NCBI GenBank assembly: GCA_026770575.1
Contig: MU657169.1
Coordinates: forward strand, 98,976-132,466
Length of the DNA: 33,491 nucleotides
Source of the DNA: Pelagophyceae sp. CCMP2097
Taxonomy: Eukaryota; Sar; Pelagophyceae
Reading direction: 5' to 3'
Every line of letters begins with the position of its first letter. Positions within the stretch are counted from its first letter, which is position 1. The notes under the pieces were generated by a model. The model made no database searches and was not told where the DNA came from. It saw only the letters and a program-made list of their open reading frames with translations. Made by a program: the position numbers and the translations under genes. Shown here in pieces: positions 17,926-27,899 of the stretch.

Positions 17926-20900
17926 ATGTCTCCCCCGCTTGCGCGCCCGGGCGCGGTGGCGTTCGATTCGGGCACCTGTGGCCTCGTCGACGCCGCCGTC
18001 GGCGCAGAAGCGCTGGTCTGCGTGGACGCTGCCGTCGGCGAGTTGGCCGTGCTCCGCGGCACCTCCGGGCCCGCGGGCCCCTGGCAGTGGGCGCGCCTCG
18101 CCGTGGACCCGGCGGACGACGACGAGGAGCTGCGCTGCGTTTCCGTCCACGCGGGCCGCGTCTACGTCGGCGACTCGCGCGGCGTAATCCGAAGCTGGCC
18201 GCTCGACAATGATGAGGTGCGCATCCCCTGCCCGCAGAGAGCGCCCTCGAAAGACCCCCAGCACGCGCCCCGCGCGGGCCTCCAAGCCGGTGGACCCGCG
18301 CGACCCTTTGGACCCTTTGCGAGCCTTTGGCCCCTTTGACCCGCCTCTTCTATCTAGGCGCTCTCCGCGGCGCACGTCTTCGCCGAGCTCGAGGGCCCCG
18401 TGCGCGCGCTCTCTATCCACTCCACCGGCGTCGTCGCAGCCGCCTTTGGCGACCAAGGAGCCGTGCGCGTCGCCGGCGTGAGTTTTTCGCGCCGCAGGGG
18501 GACCGTACGCCGCGGGGCCTTTGCGCCGCGGGGGCGCGCCTTTCCGCAACGGGGCCGGCGTCTTACGCCTCTTCCATAGATTTCGAGCGGTTCGGGCGCG
18601 ACGTTTGCGGGCCTCGGGTCTGCGGCGTCGTGCCTTCGTTGGACGCCCGACTCGTCGGCGCCGCTGCTGGCCGTCGTCGACGCCGATTCGCGCCTCGCGA
18701 TCTGGGCTTTAGACGCCGACGACGCCGACCTCTCGGAGAAAGTGGCCGAGACGACGCTGCGAAACGGCGAGCCCGCGGAGAAGACCCTTTCTCAGGCCTT
18801 CCTCGACGACGCCGAATCTTCGGGCGGCCTATCCGAGTCTTCGGCCGTCTCGTGGCAGCCCGGCTGCGGCGCGGACTGGCTCGCCGTCTGCGGCCGCAGC
18901 GAGCCGACGTTGCTGAAGCGGCCGCGCGGCGGGGACAAGATCTCGCGGTCGGATTGGGACCAGGGCGCGATGCTCCTGTCGTACGACGGTGACGAATCGT
19001 TCAACGGCTGCGTCACCGCGTCCGCCTGGCTCGGCCCGAAACTGCTGGCGACGGCGTCTTCAGCTAAAGTCTTGGCTTTATGGGATGTGTCTACGCAGTC
19101 GCCGCTGGCAGTCTGGTCCCTCCCGGAGCTTCTTTCGTCGCTCCACGCCTGGGGCTCCTCGCTCGTTGCGCTGTCGCAATCCGGCCGAATCGGCGCCGCG
19201 CCCGACGAGGATGGCCTTGTTTTGAAGTTCTTCGCGGAGCACGAGAAGCAAGACGGCAAGGCCGCTTCGTCGTCAAAGGACGGCAAGGCCGCGTCGTCAA
19301 AGGACACCGAGGACCGCCGCCTCAAGAAGAAGGCGCGCGCCGCCGAGTCGAGCGACGACGAGGGCGAAGGCGCCGACGAGGAGGACGAGGAGGACGAGGA
19401 GGACGAGGGCGATGCTTCTCAAAAGAAGAAGAACGCCCTCGTGGACGACGAGGCGGAGGAGGACGACGAGTCCCACGGCCGCCTGGACGAGGAGGAGGAG
19501 GCTCGGCTCGCGGGCGAGGCGGAGCGCGCTATTCTGGCGCGCGAGCGCGGCGACGCCGACGACGACGACGAAGAGTCCGTCGTCCCGCGCCGCCGCCGAG
19601 CCGCCGTGCACGACGACGCGGACGACGACGACGACGGCGACGAAGATGACGCTTCGCGCCTCGCGGCGGACGAAGGCATCTCGCCGGTCTTTTCGCGTGT
19701 CATGCCCGATCGCTGGAGCCGCGCTGCTCAAGACGACGTCATGCAGCCGGCGTTCCAGCCCGCGTCGACGCCTTTAGGCGAGGACGATGGTTCGTCTGCT
19801 TTCCTCTGCTGGTCCTCTGCCGGGTCGGTCGTGGCCCGACGCGACGCGGGCGAGCTCGTCGTGGAAGTCGAGCACCTCGCGCCCGGAGAAGCGCGCGCAC
19901 GGACGACGCGCTTCACGGAGCACCGCGAGCTCGCGCTGGCGGCTCTCGGGCCCGCGGGCGCCGCGTTCGCGGCCACGGGCGAAGACCGAGACGTTATTTG
20001 GTTCACGCCTTTAGGAGGCTGGAGCCGCGGCGGCGAGTGGAACGCGACGCTGACGCGCGGCGAGCGGTGCGTCGCCGTGGCCGCCGGAGACGCTTTCGTC
20101 GTCTGCGGGACGACGCGTCGACTTCTCCGTTTTTATTCGCTCGGAGGCGTCGAGGATGGTGCCGTCTCCGTGCCCGGCGCAGTCGTCGCCGTCGTCGCGC
20201 GCGCGGGGCGCGTCGCCGTCGCTTTACATTGTGGGGCGCCCGTCGGTGGGGCGCAGCGCATCGCCGTGCAGCTGCTGGACGTGTCCACGCGCACGGCTCT
20301 CACACACGGCGACGGCGTGGTCTTCCCGCTGGCGCCATCGGCGACGCTGAAGTGGCTCGGGTTTGCGGATGATGACGCACAGCTTTTGGCCATGGACTCT
20401 GAGGGGGCGTTTTGGGCTCTAGTAGATGACTTTGGATGGCGCTGGACCCCGGTCCTCGACGCTTCCGAGTCGCGTTCGAATGCGCACGACCGCGAGTGGC
20501 CCGTCTTTGCTCGTGCTGGGGCGGTCTACTGCGCGCTGATCAAGTCGCAGTCGCACCAGTATCCCCAAGCCTTTCCGACCAAGCCCGTCCTGAGCCCAAT
20601 GCCTTTAGCCTTCGCCTCGGCCACCGCTGCGCACGACGACGACGCGCGCCTCGGCGAGCTCGCTATTGCGGCGCCGACGATTCTGGCGCGCCAGAGGCGG
20701 AGCACGGCCGCGCAGCTTCGCGTGGCGTTGGAGCCGCGGCCGTCGCTCCTGCGCCTCGCAGCGCAGACGGAGGCCCAGGTCGAGGCTTTGGCCGGCGACG
20801 CGGCGCAGCTCGAGCGCGCGGCGACGGGGGCCGTGGCGCAGCGCGATAAGGCACTGCTGCGCCTTCTTTTAGCAGCTTTAAAAGCCGACAAGCTGCAGCG

Positions 20901-21438
20901 CGCTCTAGACCTCGCCGCCCGACTTGGCTGCGCCGACTCTTTGAACCTCGCCCTCCGCCTCGCCGACGCGCACGGCGTCGACGCGCTCTCGACGCGCATC
21001 GAATCAATCATCGCTGCGAGAGACGCCGCCGCCCAGCGCGACGAACCGCAGTACGCACCGCGCGTGCAGCAGCAGCACGCACCGCGCGAAGAGCAGTACG
21101 AACCGCGCCACGAGGACCACCGGCAGCGCCACGACGGCGAACGGCCACGCGAGCCCGAGCCCGCCGACGCGCGCCGCGACGACACGCGCGCGGACGACTA
21201 CGACGACGAGGCGCCCGCGCACTCTTACGACGACGAGGCGCCGCCCACCCCGGCGCGGGCGCCGGCGCGCGCGTTTGATGAGGACGATGCCAACCCCTTC
21301 AAAGTCCGCTCCGCGCCGCAACGCCCGGGCGAGAAGAGGTCGGCCCTACAAGCCCTCGGCGACCTCACCTTCTCGCCCTCGCCCAAGAAGCGCGCCGCGC
21401 CCGTCACGCTCCCGCGGAACACGCAGCGCGCGAAATAA
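17926..21438 (+). CDS. WDHD1: WDHD1/Ctf4/AND-1 replisome adaptor
   Basis: Homotrimeric hub that couples the CMG helicase to DNA polymerase alpha at replication forks. Predicted exons 17926-18216, 18358-18477, 18580-21438, giving 1089 residues; introns open GTGCGC and GTGAGT. The N-terminal ~330 residues are WD40 beta-propeller-like (VRALSIHSTGVVAAAFGDQG, KVLALWDVSTQSPLAVW). A long Glu/Asp/Lys low-complexity linker follows (about 19240-19680). The second propeller (SepB-like) starts at MQPAFQPASTP and includes GEWNATLTRGERCVAVAAGD, LLRFYSLGGV, LKWLGFADD, LLAMDSEGAFWAL and WRWTPVLDA, a series that matches WDHD1/Ctf4 in order. The helical bundle follows, then a charged tail (DDEAP repeats, NPFKV, Lys-rich end). 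No HMG box of the animal type is seen. Strict homology to Ctf4 is judged from family knowledge. Confidence 0.92.
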
Positions 21439-21503
21439 GTCTGACGACAGACGCCGCGGCAGACCCTCCTAAGTATGACCTTCAAAATCCTTTGCATGTT
21501 TAC

Positions 21504-21547
21504 GGAGCGACCCGGTGGGCGCGAGGGAGCGACCCAGTGGGCGCGAG
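21504..21547 (+). repeat. 22-bp tandem repeat, two units
   Basis: GGAGCGACCCGGTGGGCGCG followed by AG at 21504-21525 is repeated immediately at 21526-21547 with one change (CCCGG to CCCAG). It lies between the convergent ends of WDHD1 and a MYND/RING/Sel1 gene. Confidence 0.8.
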
Positions 21548-21567
21548 GGGGTCGCGGCATGGCCGGC

Positions 21568-22605
21568 TCATGTTGGTTGGCCGTACGCCTCGAGTCCTTT
21601 GATCCCCGCGGCGTGCCCCTTGACCGCGGCGAGCTTGTAGAGGCGCATCGCCTCGCTTTCGTCCATCGGCACGCCGTGGCCGCGAGCATGACACTTCCCG
21701 AGGTAGTAGAACGCGTCGGGCAGGCCCTGCGCCGCGGCGACGCGGAACCACTTGACGGCTTCGGCGTGCGACTGGGCCACGCCATTTCCTTGGTGAAAAG
21801 CCAAGCCGATGTTGCATTGCGCCGCAGAATGCCCTTGCTCGGCTGCGCGCCGGTACCACAGCGCGGCGGCGGTGTTGCTTTTCTCCACGCCTTCGCCAGT
21901 CGCGTAACAAACTCCCAGTTGCGCCTGACCGCCAGCGTGCCCTTGTTTCGCAGCGCGGTCGTAAAGCTGGAACGCCAGCTTGAAGCTCTGCGTCAGGCCC
22001 AGGTTACCTGCATGGTATGCGCCCGCGAGCTGCACCTGCGCATCGGCGTTGCCCTTGACCACGTGTTTCTGCAGCCGGCGCACCACCTCGTCATCCCACT
22101 TGCAGGGCGGCGTCCGACACAGCGGGCACCGCATGTCGTACTGCTGACACTTGATGTTGCATGCCGTGCATGTGCTCTTGCAGCAGCAGTCGTAGAATGT
22201 TGCGCCTTCTCCGAATTGAAGGACGTCGAAGCAGATGGCGCACGTGCCGCGCCAGTCCGGCGCGTCGTCATTCAGCGCACTGGCCTTGACGTCCACCGTC
22301 TTGTCCGTCATAACTGCCGGTGAGCGCGCCGCCGTCTTGGAACCGTCCGCCAACAAGGCGTCCGCGACGATGGCCGGCGCCTCCTTGATCTTCAGCTTCT
22401 CCGGCATGAGCGTACCCAAGAGGCGGTCCTGGAACTCGGCGGCCATCTGCTTGCACTGCGCCTTGTGCCCGCGCTCGTTCCAGTCCACGAGCTGGCACGC
22501 CTTGGAGCAGTAGTGCCGCGATTTGCACTTGGTGCAGTGCTTGCCGCCCGTCGCGTCGCAGACGCAGCACAGCTTCGGGACGGCGGCGGCCGGCGGCTCG
22601 ACCAT
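21568..22605 (-). CDS. MYND finger / RING-like / Sel1-repeat protein, intact copy B
   Basis: 345 residues. The start is taken at 22605 (MVEPPAAAVPKLCCVC) because it aligns with the MGDPP start of copy A, although the frame is open for 49 codons further upstream. Same order of modules: MYND finger (CCVCDATGGKHCTKCKSRHY, CSKACQLVDW), linker, Cys-rich RING-like domain (CAICFDVL, DCCCKSTC, CNIKC, CPLCRTP), then four Sel1-like repeats (QLYDRAAKQGH, ALWYRRAAEQGH, KWFRVAAAQGL, RLYKLAAVKGH). Copies A and B share long stretches such as SRHYCSKACQLVDWN and VKASALNDD, so they are recent paralogs. It is convergent with WDHD1, about 130 bp apart. Function is inferred as protein-binding or ubiquitin ligase, without direct evidence. 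Confidence 0.87.
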   Translation of the reverse strand: MVEPPAAAVPKLCCVCDATGGKHCTKCKSRHYCSKACQLVDWNERGHKAQCKQMAAEFQDRLLGTLMPEKLKIKEAPAIVADALLADGSKTAARSPAVMTDKTVDVKASALNDDAPDWRGTCAICFDVLQFGEGATFYDCCCKSTCTACNIKCQQYDMRCPLCRTPPCKWDDEVVRRLQKHVVKGNADAQVQLAGAYHAGNLGLTQSFKLAFQLYDRAAKQGHAGGQAQLGVCYATGEGVEKSNTAAALWYRRAAEQGHSAAQCNIGLAFHQGNGVAQSHAEAVKWFRVAAAQGLPDAFYYLGKCHARGHGVPMDESEAMRLYKLAAVKGHAAGIKGLEAYGQPT

Positions 22606-22825
22606 CGCGCCGTGGATGCCAAACTGTCGTTGTCGCAGCGCACGTTCCGGAGCGTCCGTCGCGTCAGAGATCGCGAACGAGCCAACAAGTGACTCGGAAC
22701 TTGTGGCTGGGGAAGATAGAAATGGACTTTTACTCCGGGTACTTGTATACATGTATCAAATCCGCGCCGCTGCCGTTGCAACAAACTCGTGAACCACCCC
22801 AAGCTCGACGGCGGACGGTGCGTCC

Positions 22826-22876
<51 letters not shown>

Positions 22877-23036
22877 ACATGCGTTGCGTGCTCGTCGGGT
22901 CCGAGTCGTCGCGTCGGCGCGCCGTCGGGTCCGGACCGGGCCTCTTTCTGCCTTTCAGCTCTCAGCGCCCTTTGCCCGACGATGTCACGCAGGCCTTGGA
23001 CGATTCGGCTTTTGTGCGCTCGTGCGGATCTCCAGG
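22606..23036. other. Divergent intergenic region with CGT microsatellite
   Basis: About 430 bp between the copy B start (-) and the EFHB-like start (+). The main feature is a trinucleotide tract listed separately. The open frames here, including one coding poly-Asp and one poly-Ser, arise from that tract and are not supported as genes. Confidence 0.6.
22832..22876. repeat. (CGT)15 microsatellite
   Basis: Fifteen uninterrupted CGT units (45 bp). Noncoding by position, it lies upstream of both flanking genes. Such tracts are usually length-polymorphic. Confidence 0.97.
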
Positions 23037-24561
23037 ATGCGCGGCGAGCCGGCCGTCGCGGGCGTGACGACCAAAGTGACTGGTGACACTACAGAGACGT
23101 GCCTCCGCCTCGAAGCGCGACCGGGTGCGGCCCGCCGTCGAGGCGACTCGTTGTGGGGAGAAACGTCGTCGGGCATCCCCGCCTCTTTGGGGATCTCCCG
23201 TGGTCGGGGAGCGCGGCCTCACGCTTTCCGGTAGGCACGCCTCCAGAAGTAAAGAAATGGCGCAAGTCCAATTACGCAGAGCCTGGCCGCCGCGTCATCC
23301 ACCCGGGCATGATCGACGACCACGGCGGGCGCACGGACCACCCAAAGTTTGGCAAAATGAAAAACGAGTGAGCCAGGGCGCCTGGGGCTTTGTCGCGGCC
23401 CTGCGGCAAGGCGGCGACGCAGGTCCGACCACGTCGAGGACGTGCTGCGGCAGCCGGGCGCCGAGTCGGAGTTTGCTCTAGTGAAGGAGGGCCAGAAGAA
23501 CGCGTCTTACCACAGCGTGAAGCGCGAGCCGCTGGGTAAGACGTACGCGCGCGGCCACGTCCTCCCTGCCGAGTGCAAGGAAGACGGCTTCAGCTTCGGC
23601 ATGCCAAACGCGGACAAGCCGAACCTGGCAAAAGGTTTGATCTACGCGCCGTCGGAGCAGAGCAGCCAAGGGATGAAGGAGCAATATATAAAATCACACG
23701 GCTCCTTCGAGCCTGGCGAGCAGCGCAGGCGCGGCTACGACTGGCCCATTGAGGACGTGCGCGAGCACCGCTTCGGCGTCGGCGTCGGGTCGCACATTGC
23801 CTTCAACGGCCTCGCGCTCGGCGCCGTCGGGGCTCTGCGCACGGAAGTGGAGGTGGACCCCGTCATCGCGTCCCGCGTGCAGAACTTTAAAAATTTGCAG
23901 GACAAGCTCGGCCGCTCTCGCAACCTCGGCCACGGGCCAAACGCGGTGGAGCCCGGCCACTTTTACGGCAAGGCCTCTGTGCGCGGCGCGGGCGAGTGGG
24001 ACGCGCGCAACTGCCTCCAGGGCGACTACGGCGCCGAGGCGCAGGGCCCCGATGCCGATTTGGGCACGACGCACACTCCCGGCTTCCGCAATTCCGCGCC
24101 GGAGTCGCAGCGCGGCGACCGCGCGTACGGGACGCCGACTGTGCGATCCGATATTCCGAAGTATGCGAAAAGGTCGATAGCCGACCACCAAAACTACGGC
24201 GACGACGCAAACGCGCAGGTGCGTCCCAGAAACGCGAGCGGCGGGCGACGGGGTGGCACCTGCTGGAATCGGGGAATCTTGCCACCGTCTGCCGTTTTTT
24301 ACCGCCGTCGCCGCTCTTTAGGCTTTGCTGTACCCTTCGACGCTGCAGCAGCTCGGCATCGACGACAACGAGTTCTCCAAGGCGCGGTCCAAGGCCGAGA
24401 TCTTGGACATCTTCCAGGCCATCGGGACGAACTTTGACGCGCGGGAATTGTCGGAACTGTACGACGACGCCGCCGACGCCAGCACGTCGGGCAACGTTTC
24501 CATCGACCACTTCCGAAAGGTCACGCTCGCCGCCTCAGTGCGCGGCGCGCGCAACCGCTGA
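23037..24561 (+). CDS. EFHB/CFAP21-like axonemal protein (4 exons)
   Basis: Predicted exons 23037-23082, 23235-23367, 23423-24218, 24322-24561, giving 404 residues in one frame. Introns open GTGACA, GTGAGC and GTGCGT. Diagnostic order for the EFHB family: TPPEVKKWRKS near the N terminus, SDHVEDVLRQ, KREPLGKTYARGHVLP, KPNLAKGLIYAPSEQSSQGM, YIKSHGSFEPGEQRRRGYDW, and a C-terminal part (LLYPSTLQQLGIDDNEF, RSKAEILDIFQAIG) ending in a degenerate EF-hand-like helix-loop-helix (~367-389, DDAADASTSGNVSIDHF). EFHB/CFAP21 is known as a doublet-microtubule-associated protein of cilia. At 404 residues it is shorter than animal EFHB and lacks its long N-terminal part. The first exon is the least certain: its donor follows ACTG at 23079-23082 and the join yields VTGTPPEVKK. 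Naming rests on remembered family features. Confidence 0.78.
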
Positions 24562-24855
24562 GGCCGCCCGCCGCCGGGCCGCGCCGGGGCCGCGCGAGAC
24601 ATACCGGGCCGGCCCGGGTCGCCTCGTAACAACTTTGGATTTTCCTGCCCTTGGAACAGGCCTCCCGATTCGCCGTGGAGCCCGAGACGTTTCGGCGGGT
24701 TCTCAAACCCGGGCTCTAGCGTGCATAGCGTAACTGGGCGGCCCGGCTTACCCGGCCCGCGGCCGCATACGATATCCTTCTACCGATCAATTTCCGATCG
24801 CAAACCTTTTAAAAGTTTGAGGCTTTTGCAAATTGGCTTTTGGATCTTTTTGCAG
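24562..24855. other. Spacer with a hairpin and intron-like 3' end
   Basis: 294 bp after the EFHB-like stop. Inverted repeats GAGCCCG (24678-24684) and CGGGCTC (24710-24716) can form a stem; an overlapping inner stem CGGGTT/AACCCG lies at 24696-24711. The end of the spacer is T-rich and closes with TTTTTGCAG at 24847-24855, resembling an intron acceptor for the following degraded gene copy. Confidence 0.5.
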
Positions 24856-25621
24856 CCTCAGAGTTCCGACGGAGTCAAGACGGACAAGAAGGCGGACGTC
24901 AAGGCCAGCGCGCTAAATGACGACATGCTGGCCTGGCGCGGCACTTGCGCCATCTGCCTGGACTGGCTCCCAGTCGAGGTATCAAGACGAACTTTCTACG
25001 ACTATGCTCCGACAAGCGCCTCACGACGAGCGCTGCCCGCTCTGCCGAACGCCAGTCCTAAAGTCCGCTGCCGAGTGGGTGCGCCGGATGCAGAAGCACG
25101 TGGACGAGGGGAATGCCGAGGCGCAGATTCATCTCGGACAGGCGTACCGAACTGGTGGCGCGGGCCTCAAGAAGAGCTTGAAGAAGCGGGCGATCCCGCT
25201 GTTCGAGCGCGCGGCGGCGCAAGGACACGCGCTCGCTTATTCTCAGTTGGCAAGTTGTTACGAGAGCGGCAACGGTGTGAAGATCGACTACAAGACCTCT
25301 GCGATGTGGTACCGGCGCGCGGCCGACCAAGGCTATCCTCTAGCGCAGTACCACCTCGGCGTGTTGTTCGACCACGGCAAGGGCGTGGCGCAGTCGTACA
25401 ACGAAGCTGCAAAGTGGTACGGCCTAGCTGCGGCGCAGGGCTTTGCAGAAGCGCTCTACAACCTCGGCGTATGTCACGAACACGGCCAAGGCGTGCCACG
25501 GGACCTCGACGAGGCGCTGCGCTTCTTTAAGCGCGCGGCGGCCAAGGGGTGCGCCGGCGCTGCGGCGGCGGTCGACGATGTCCAAACGCAGCTCACGGCG
25601 CATGCGGGCCGACCGGCGTGA
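24856..25621 (+). pseudogene. RING/Sel1-repeat copy, 5'-truncated with damaged RING
   Basis: Fourth member of the family. It has no MYND finger. Homology begins with the linker (KADVKASALNDD) and the first RING pair (RGTCAICLDWLP), then the frame breaks. Against copy A, the stretch from TTCTACG to ATGCTCCGACAAG is about 25 bp shorter and the following stretch to TGCCC is about 4 bp shorter, a net loss of ~29 bp. This removes the central CCC and C-x2-C ligands and shifts the frame. The rest resumes in the +1-shifted frame: DERCPLCRTPVLKS, RRMQKHVDEGN, then four Sel1 repeats (PLFERAAAQGH, MWYRRAADQGY, KWYGLAAAQGF, RFFKRAAAKGC) to TGA at 25619-25621. The Sel1 part is well preserved, so decay is recent or the half-gene is still translated from an internal start. 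Confidence 0.78.
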
Positions 25622-26287
25622 CCACTTTGTCATACAAGCTAACTCTATTGATCTTTGCCTCGGAGTGCGAGCCCACTCGCCAAGGCATTCGCAGAGTCCG
25701 ATTCTGCTAGGGGCTGCAGCGTTTGTCAGTCCTGCCGTCGGTCCTGCCGGCGTGTGTTTGGACGGGGACCGCCGCTGCTGCGCGCGGCCCGGGGCGCGGC
25801 CAAAGGCATGCGGCGAAAGGCGCCGTAGCGCGCTACCAGCAAGTACGCGAGTCGACCTTGCGAGGTGCGAGACGATTGCGTGAGTGGAGCGTGTAGACGC
25901 TCGCCACCGCCGCTCTCGCGGTCGCCGGCGGCCGCGTCCGGGCGGCCACGTCCGGGCGGCTATGTCCGGACGCGCCAGCCGGGCGCCGCCGACGCGGGCC
26001 TCGGCCGTCACAGAGGCGCGGCACGACCCCTCGGCCGCGAAGCCGCTGCGGGACCCCGAGCGGGCCTGCGGCGACGAGGCGAACCGTCTGCGTGGGTCCT
26101 CCACCAGGCGTCGGCTGGCATGCGAGGAGCCCCCCCCGAGGTCTCGATCCCTGCCCGCCGGGGGACGGCCCGCCGGCGCGCCGGGCCACCGGAACCCATC
26201 GCCAAAATTAGGCGATTTCAAGACGAAGATTGACCTTCGCGGAACCGGCGCCCCTCGCAGGCCTCGCGCCGCCTCGGCTTTCCTCGG
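25622..26287. other. Intergenic region, no gene recognised
   Basis: About 665 bp, the longest gene-free stretch. Long open frames on both strands have Arg/Pro/Ala-rich, low-information translations and are attributed to GC content. A short motif GTCCGGGCGGC is present at about 25935-25960 twice, with a third partial copy just after. The region should contain the NYN gene promoter at its right end. Confidence 0.5.
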
Positions 26288-27640
26288 ATGCGGCACCGCG
26301 CGGCGGCGCTGGCCTGCGGCGCGCGGCGTCCCGCTTTCGCGGGCGCCGCGGCGGCGGCGGGCGTTCCGGCGCCGCGGCCGACGCTGCGGCTGATCGTGGA
26401 ACGCGTCGAAGCGCTGTCCCAGACGCTCCGGCCAAGGCCCAAGCAGTATGCCTGCTTGGTCGACGTTTGCCACAGCGTCGGCGACTCTGGCCAACCAGCG
26501 CTGCCTTGTTCTCCCCGGCCTGTGCCGGTCTCGGCGCCGAGGAGCCGGGTATATACACTGGTGCGCTAGGCGGACAACACGCCCATGGCGTCTTTGGCGG
26601 CGGTGGTGCAGGAGCTGCACGGTTTCGGCGACGTCGTGGTGCGGAGGGTTTACGGCGACTTTTCGCAGCAAAACCTCCAAGGCTGGAAACCCGTCGCAAA
26701 CGCCCTCTCGCACGCGCCGGCGCCCAGGATACGCGCGGGCAAGGCGGGGGTACCGATGCAAAGGAGGTGTTCCTCAGAGACGGTGTGATTCTCAGGTTCC
26801 GGCCCGTGACGGAGTTTGCGATTGTAAGCGGCAAAAACTTATCAGACCTCTCCCTCGCCATGGACGCCATAGACATGCTCCACGACCCGAAACTCCAACT
26901 CGACGGCGTCGCGCTCGTCTCCTCGGACTCGGACTTTACTCCGTTGGCGGCGAGGCTCCGCGAGAAGCAGCGTCGGGCAAACGCGGACGGCGGCGGAAGG
27001 CAGCAGAGGAGATATACAGGCGGTCGCACGCGGGTGCTCGCGCGTTTCGGACACTGGCGTCGTTGGCCGGGCGAGGGCATGCGCGTATCTAGGGGAGGCG
27101 GGCCTGCACGTTATCGGCTTTGGTCGCAAGCAGACGCCAAAGCCCTTTGTCGGCGCATGCCAGACGTTCGTCTACCTCGAGAACCTCGGAGTCGCCGCCG
27201 CGAGCGACGTCGCCGCCGCGGAGGAGATACCCGTGGCGCTGGGCGTTGCCGAAGCGCCCGCGAGGCCACTGCCGGTGGCCGCTCAAGACGACGCCGTGCT
27301 CGACGCTGCTGCGCGCGGTGGCGACCTGGTAGAACTGCTCCGCAGCACGGTGGCGGCGTGTCCCTCCGTCGACAGGGACTGGGTTTCTCTTTCGCGGGTC
27401 GGCATGGCGCTGCGGCGCGACGACGCGGCATGGGACGTGCGCACCCACGGCGGCTCCAAGAATAAAGGCCTCCTGGGCCTGCTGCAGATGCCGGCGCTCG
27501 AGGCGCACTTTGAGGTCGGCAAGCTCCACGAATCAAGCAAAGAATTGCTCGTGCGGTGCAAACCGGCTGACGGAACTCACAAGAAGCGACGCAAGTTGCA
27601 CACTGGCACTGGCAAGTTTATACTAACATTAGAAGAATGA
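26288..27640 (+). CDS. NYN-domain ribonuclease-like protein with OST-HTH/LOTUS-like domain
   Basis: Predicted exons 26288-26464, 26570-26692, 26764-26971, 27093-27640, giving 351 residues. The ~25 N-terminal residues (MRHRAAALACGARRPAFAGA) are Arg/Ala-rich without acids, as in an organelle-targeting leader. The NYN (PIN-like) metal-dependent nuclease domain carries the expected acidic residues: CLVDADNTPM (Asp ~59-61), VYGDF, SGKNLSDLSLAMDAIDML (Asp ~128, 134, 137) and VSSDSDF (Asp ~155, 157), then LHVIGFGRKQTPKPF. The C-terminal ~248-316 segment (WVSLSRVGMAL, THGGSKNKGLLGLL, HFEVG) fits an OST-HTH/LOTUS fold. Plant mitochondrial MNU nucleases share NYN plus LOTUS-like architecture, so organellar RNA processing is a reasonable inference. 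Two of three introns open GTC and one opens GTTTGC; joins were fixed by the NYN motif order. Confidence 0.82.
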
Positions 27641-27899
27641 TAAGCGACGCAACTCGCACTCAAACTCGTACAAACAAGGGCAGCACAACCTCTGGGGCCC
27701 TCCGGCGAGGTGTCCGGATCGGATCGTCGAGTCCTGAGGCGTCCGGATCGAATCGTCGAGGTATTACGGGAGTTGCGGAGCGCGAAAATCTTGCGCTGCG
27801 CCTTTTGCCGGCCTTGCCGCACCTGGGTCAAAGCGGCCGGCGGATTGCGGCGGCGGCGGGGCCGCGGGTCTTGCGTTTACGTGTCGTTGAAACATGCGT
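27641..27899. other. Spacer between convergent genes
   Basis: About 260 bp between the NYN-gene stop (+) and the stop of the small membrane protein (-). A short duplicated phrase, GTCCGGATCGGATCGTCGAG (27713-27732) and GTCCGGATCGAATCGTCGAG (27741-27760), forms a direct repeat of period 28 with one mismatch. Confidence 0.6.
27713..27760 (+). repeat. 20-bp direct repeat, period 28
   Basis: Two copies differing at one base, at 27713-27732 and 27741-27760, in the 3' spacer between convergent genes. Confidence 0.7.

Noticed and set aside
19240..19680. Acidic repeat-rich segment of WDHD1 considered as an unspliced intron or separate repeat element
   Set aside because: It stays in frame, has no splice signals at its ends, and an acidic disordered linker between the two propellers is normal for this protein family.
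22392..22880. Minus-strand frame starting with a poly-Asp run
   Set aside because: The run is the CGT microsatellite, and the remainder overlaps the MYND/RING/Sel1 copy B in another frame.
22753..22880. CRISPR-like or satellite array near the CGT tract
   Set aside because: It is a simple trinucleotide run without spacers or longer repeat units.
25424..27080. Long minus-strand frames over the fourth RING/Sel1 copy and NYN gene
   Set aside because: Their Arg/Pro/Ala-rich translations have no recognisable domain, while the plus strand carries NYN and Sel1 motifs.
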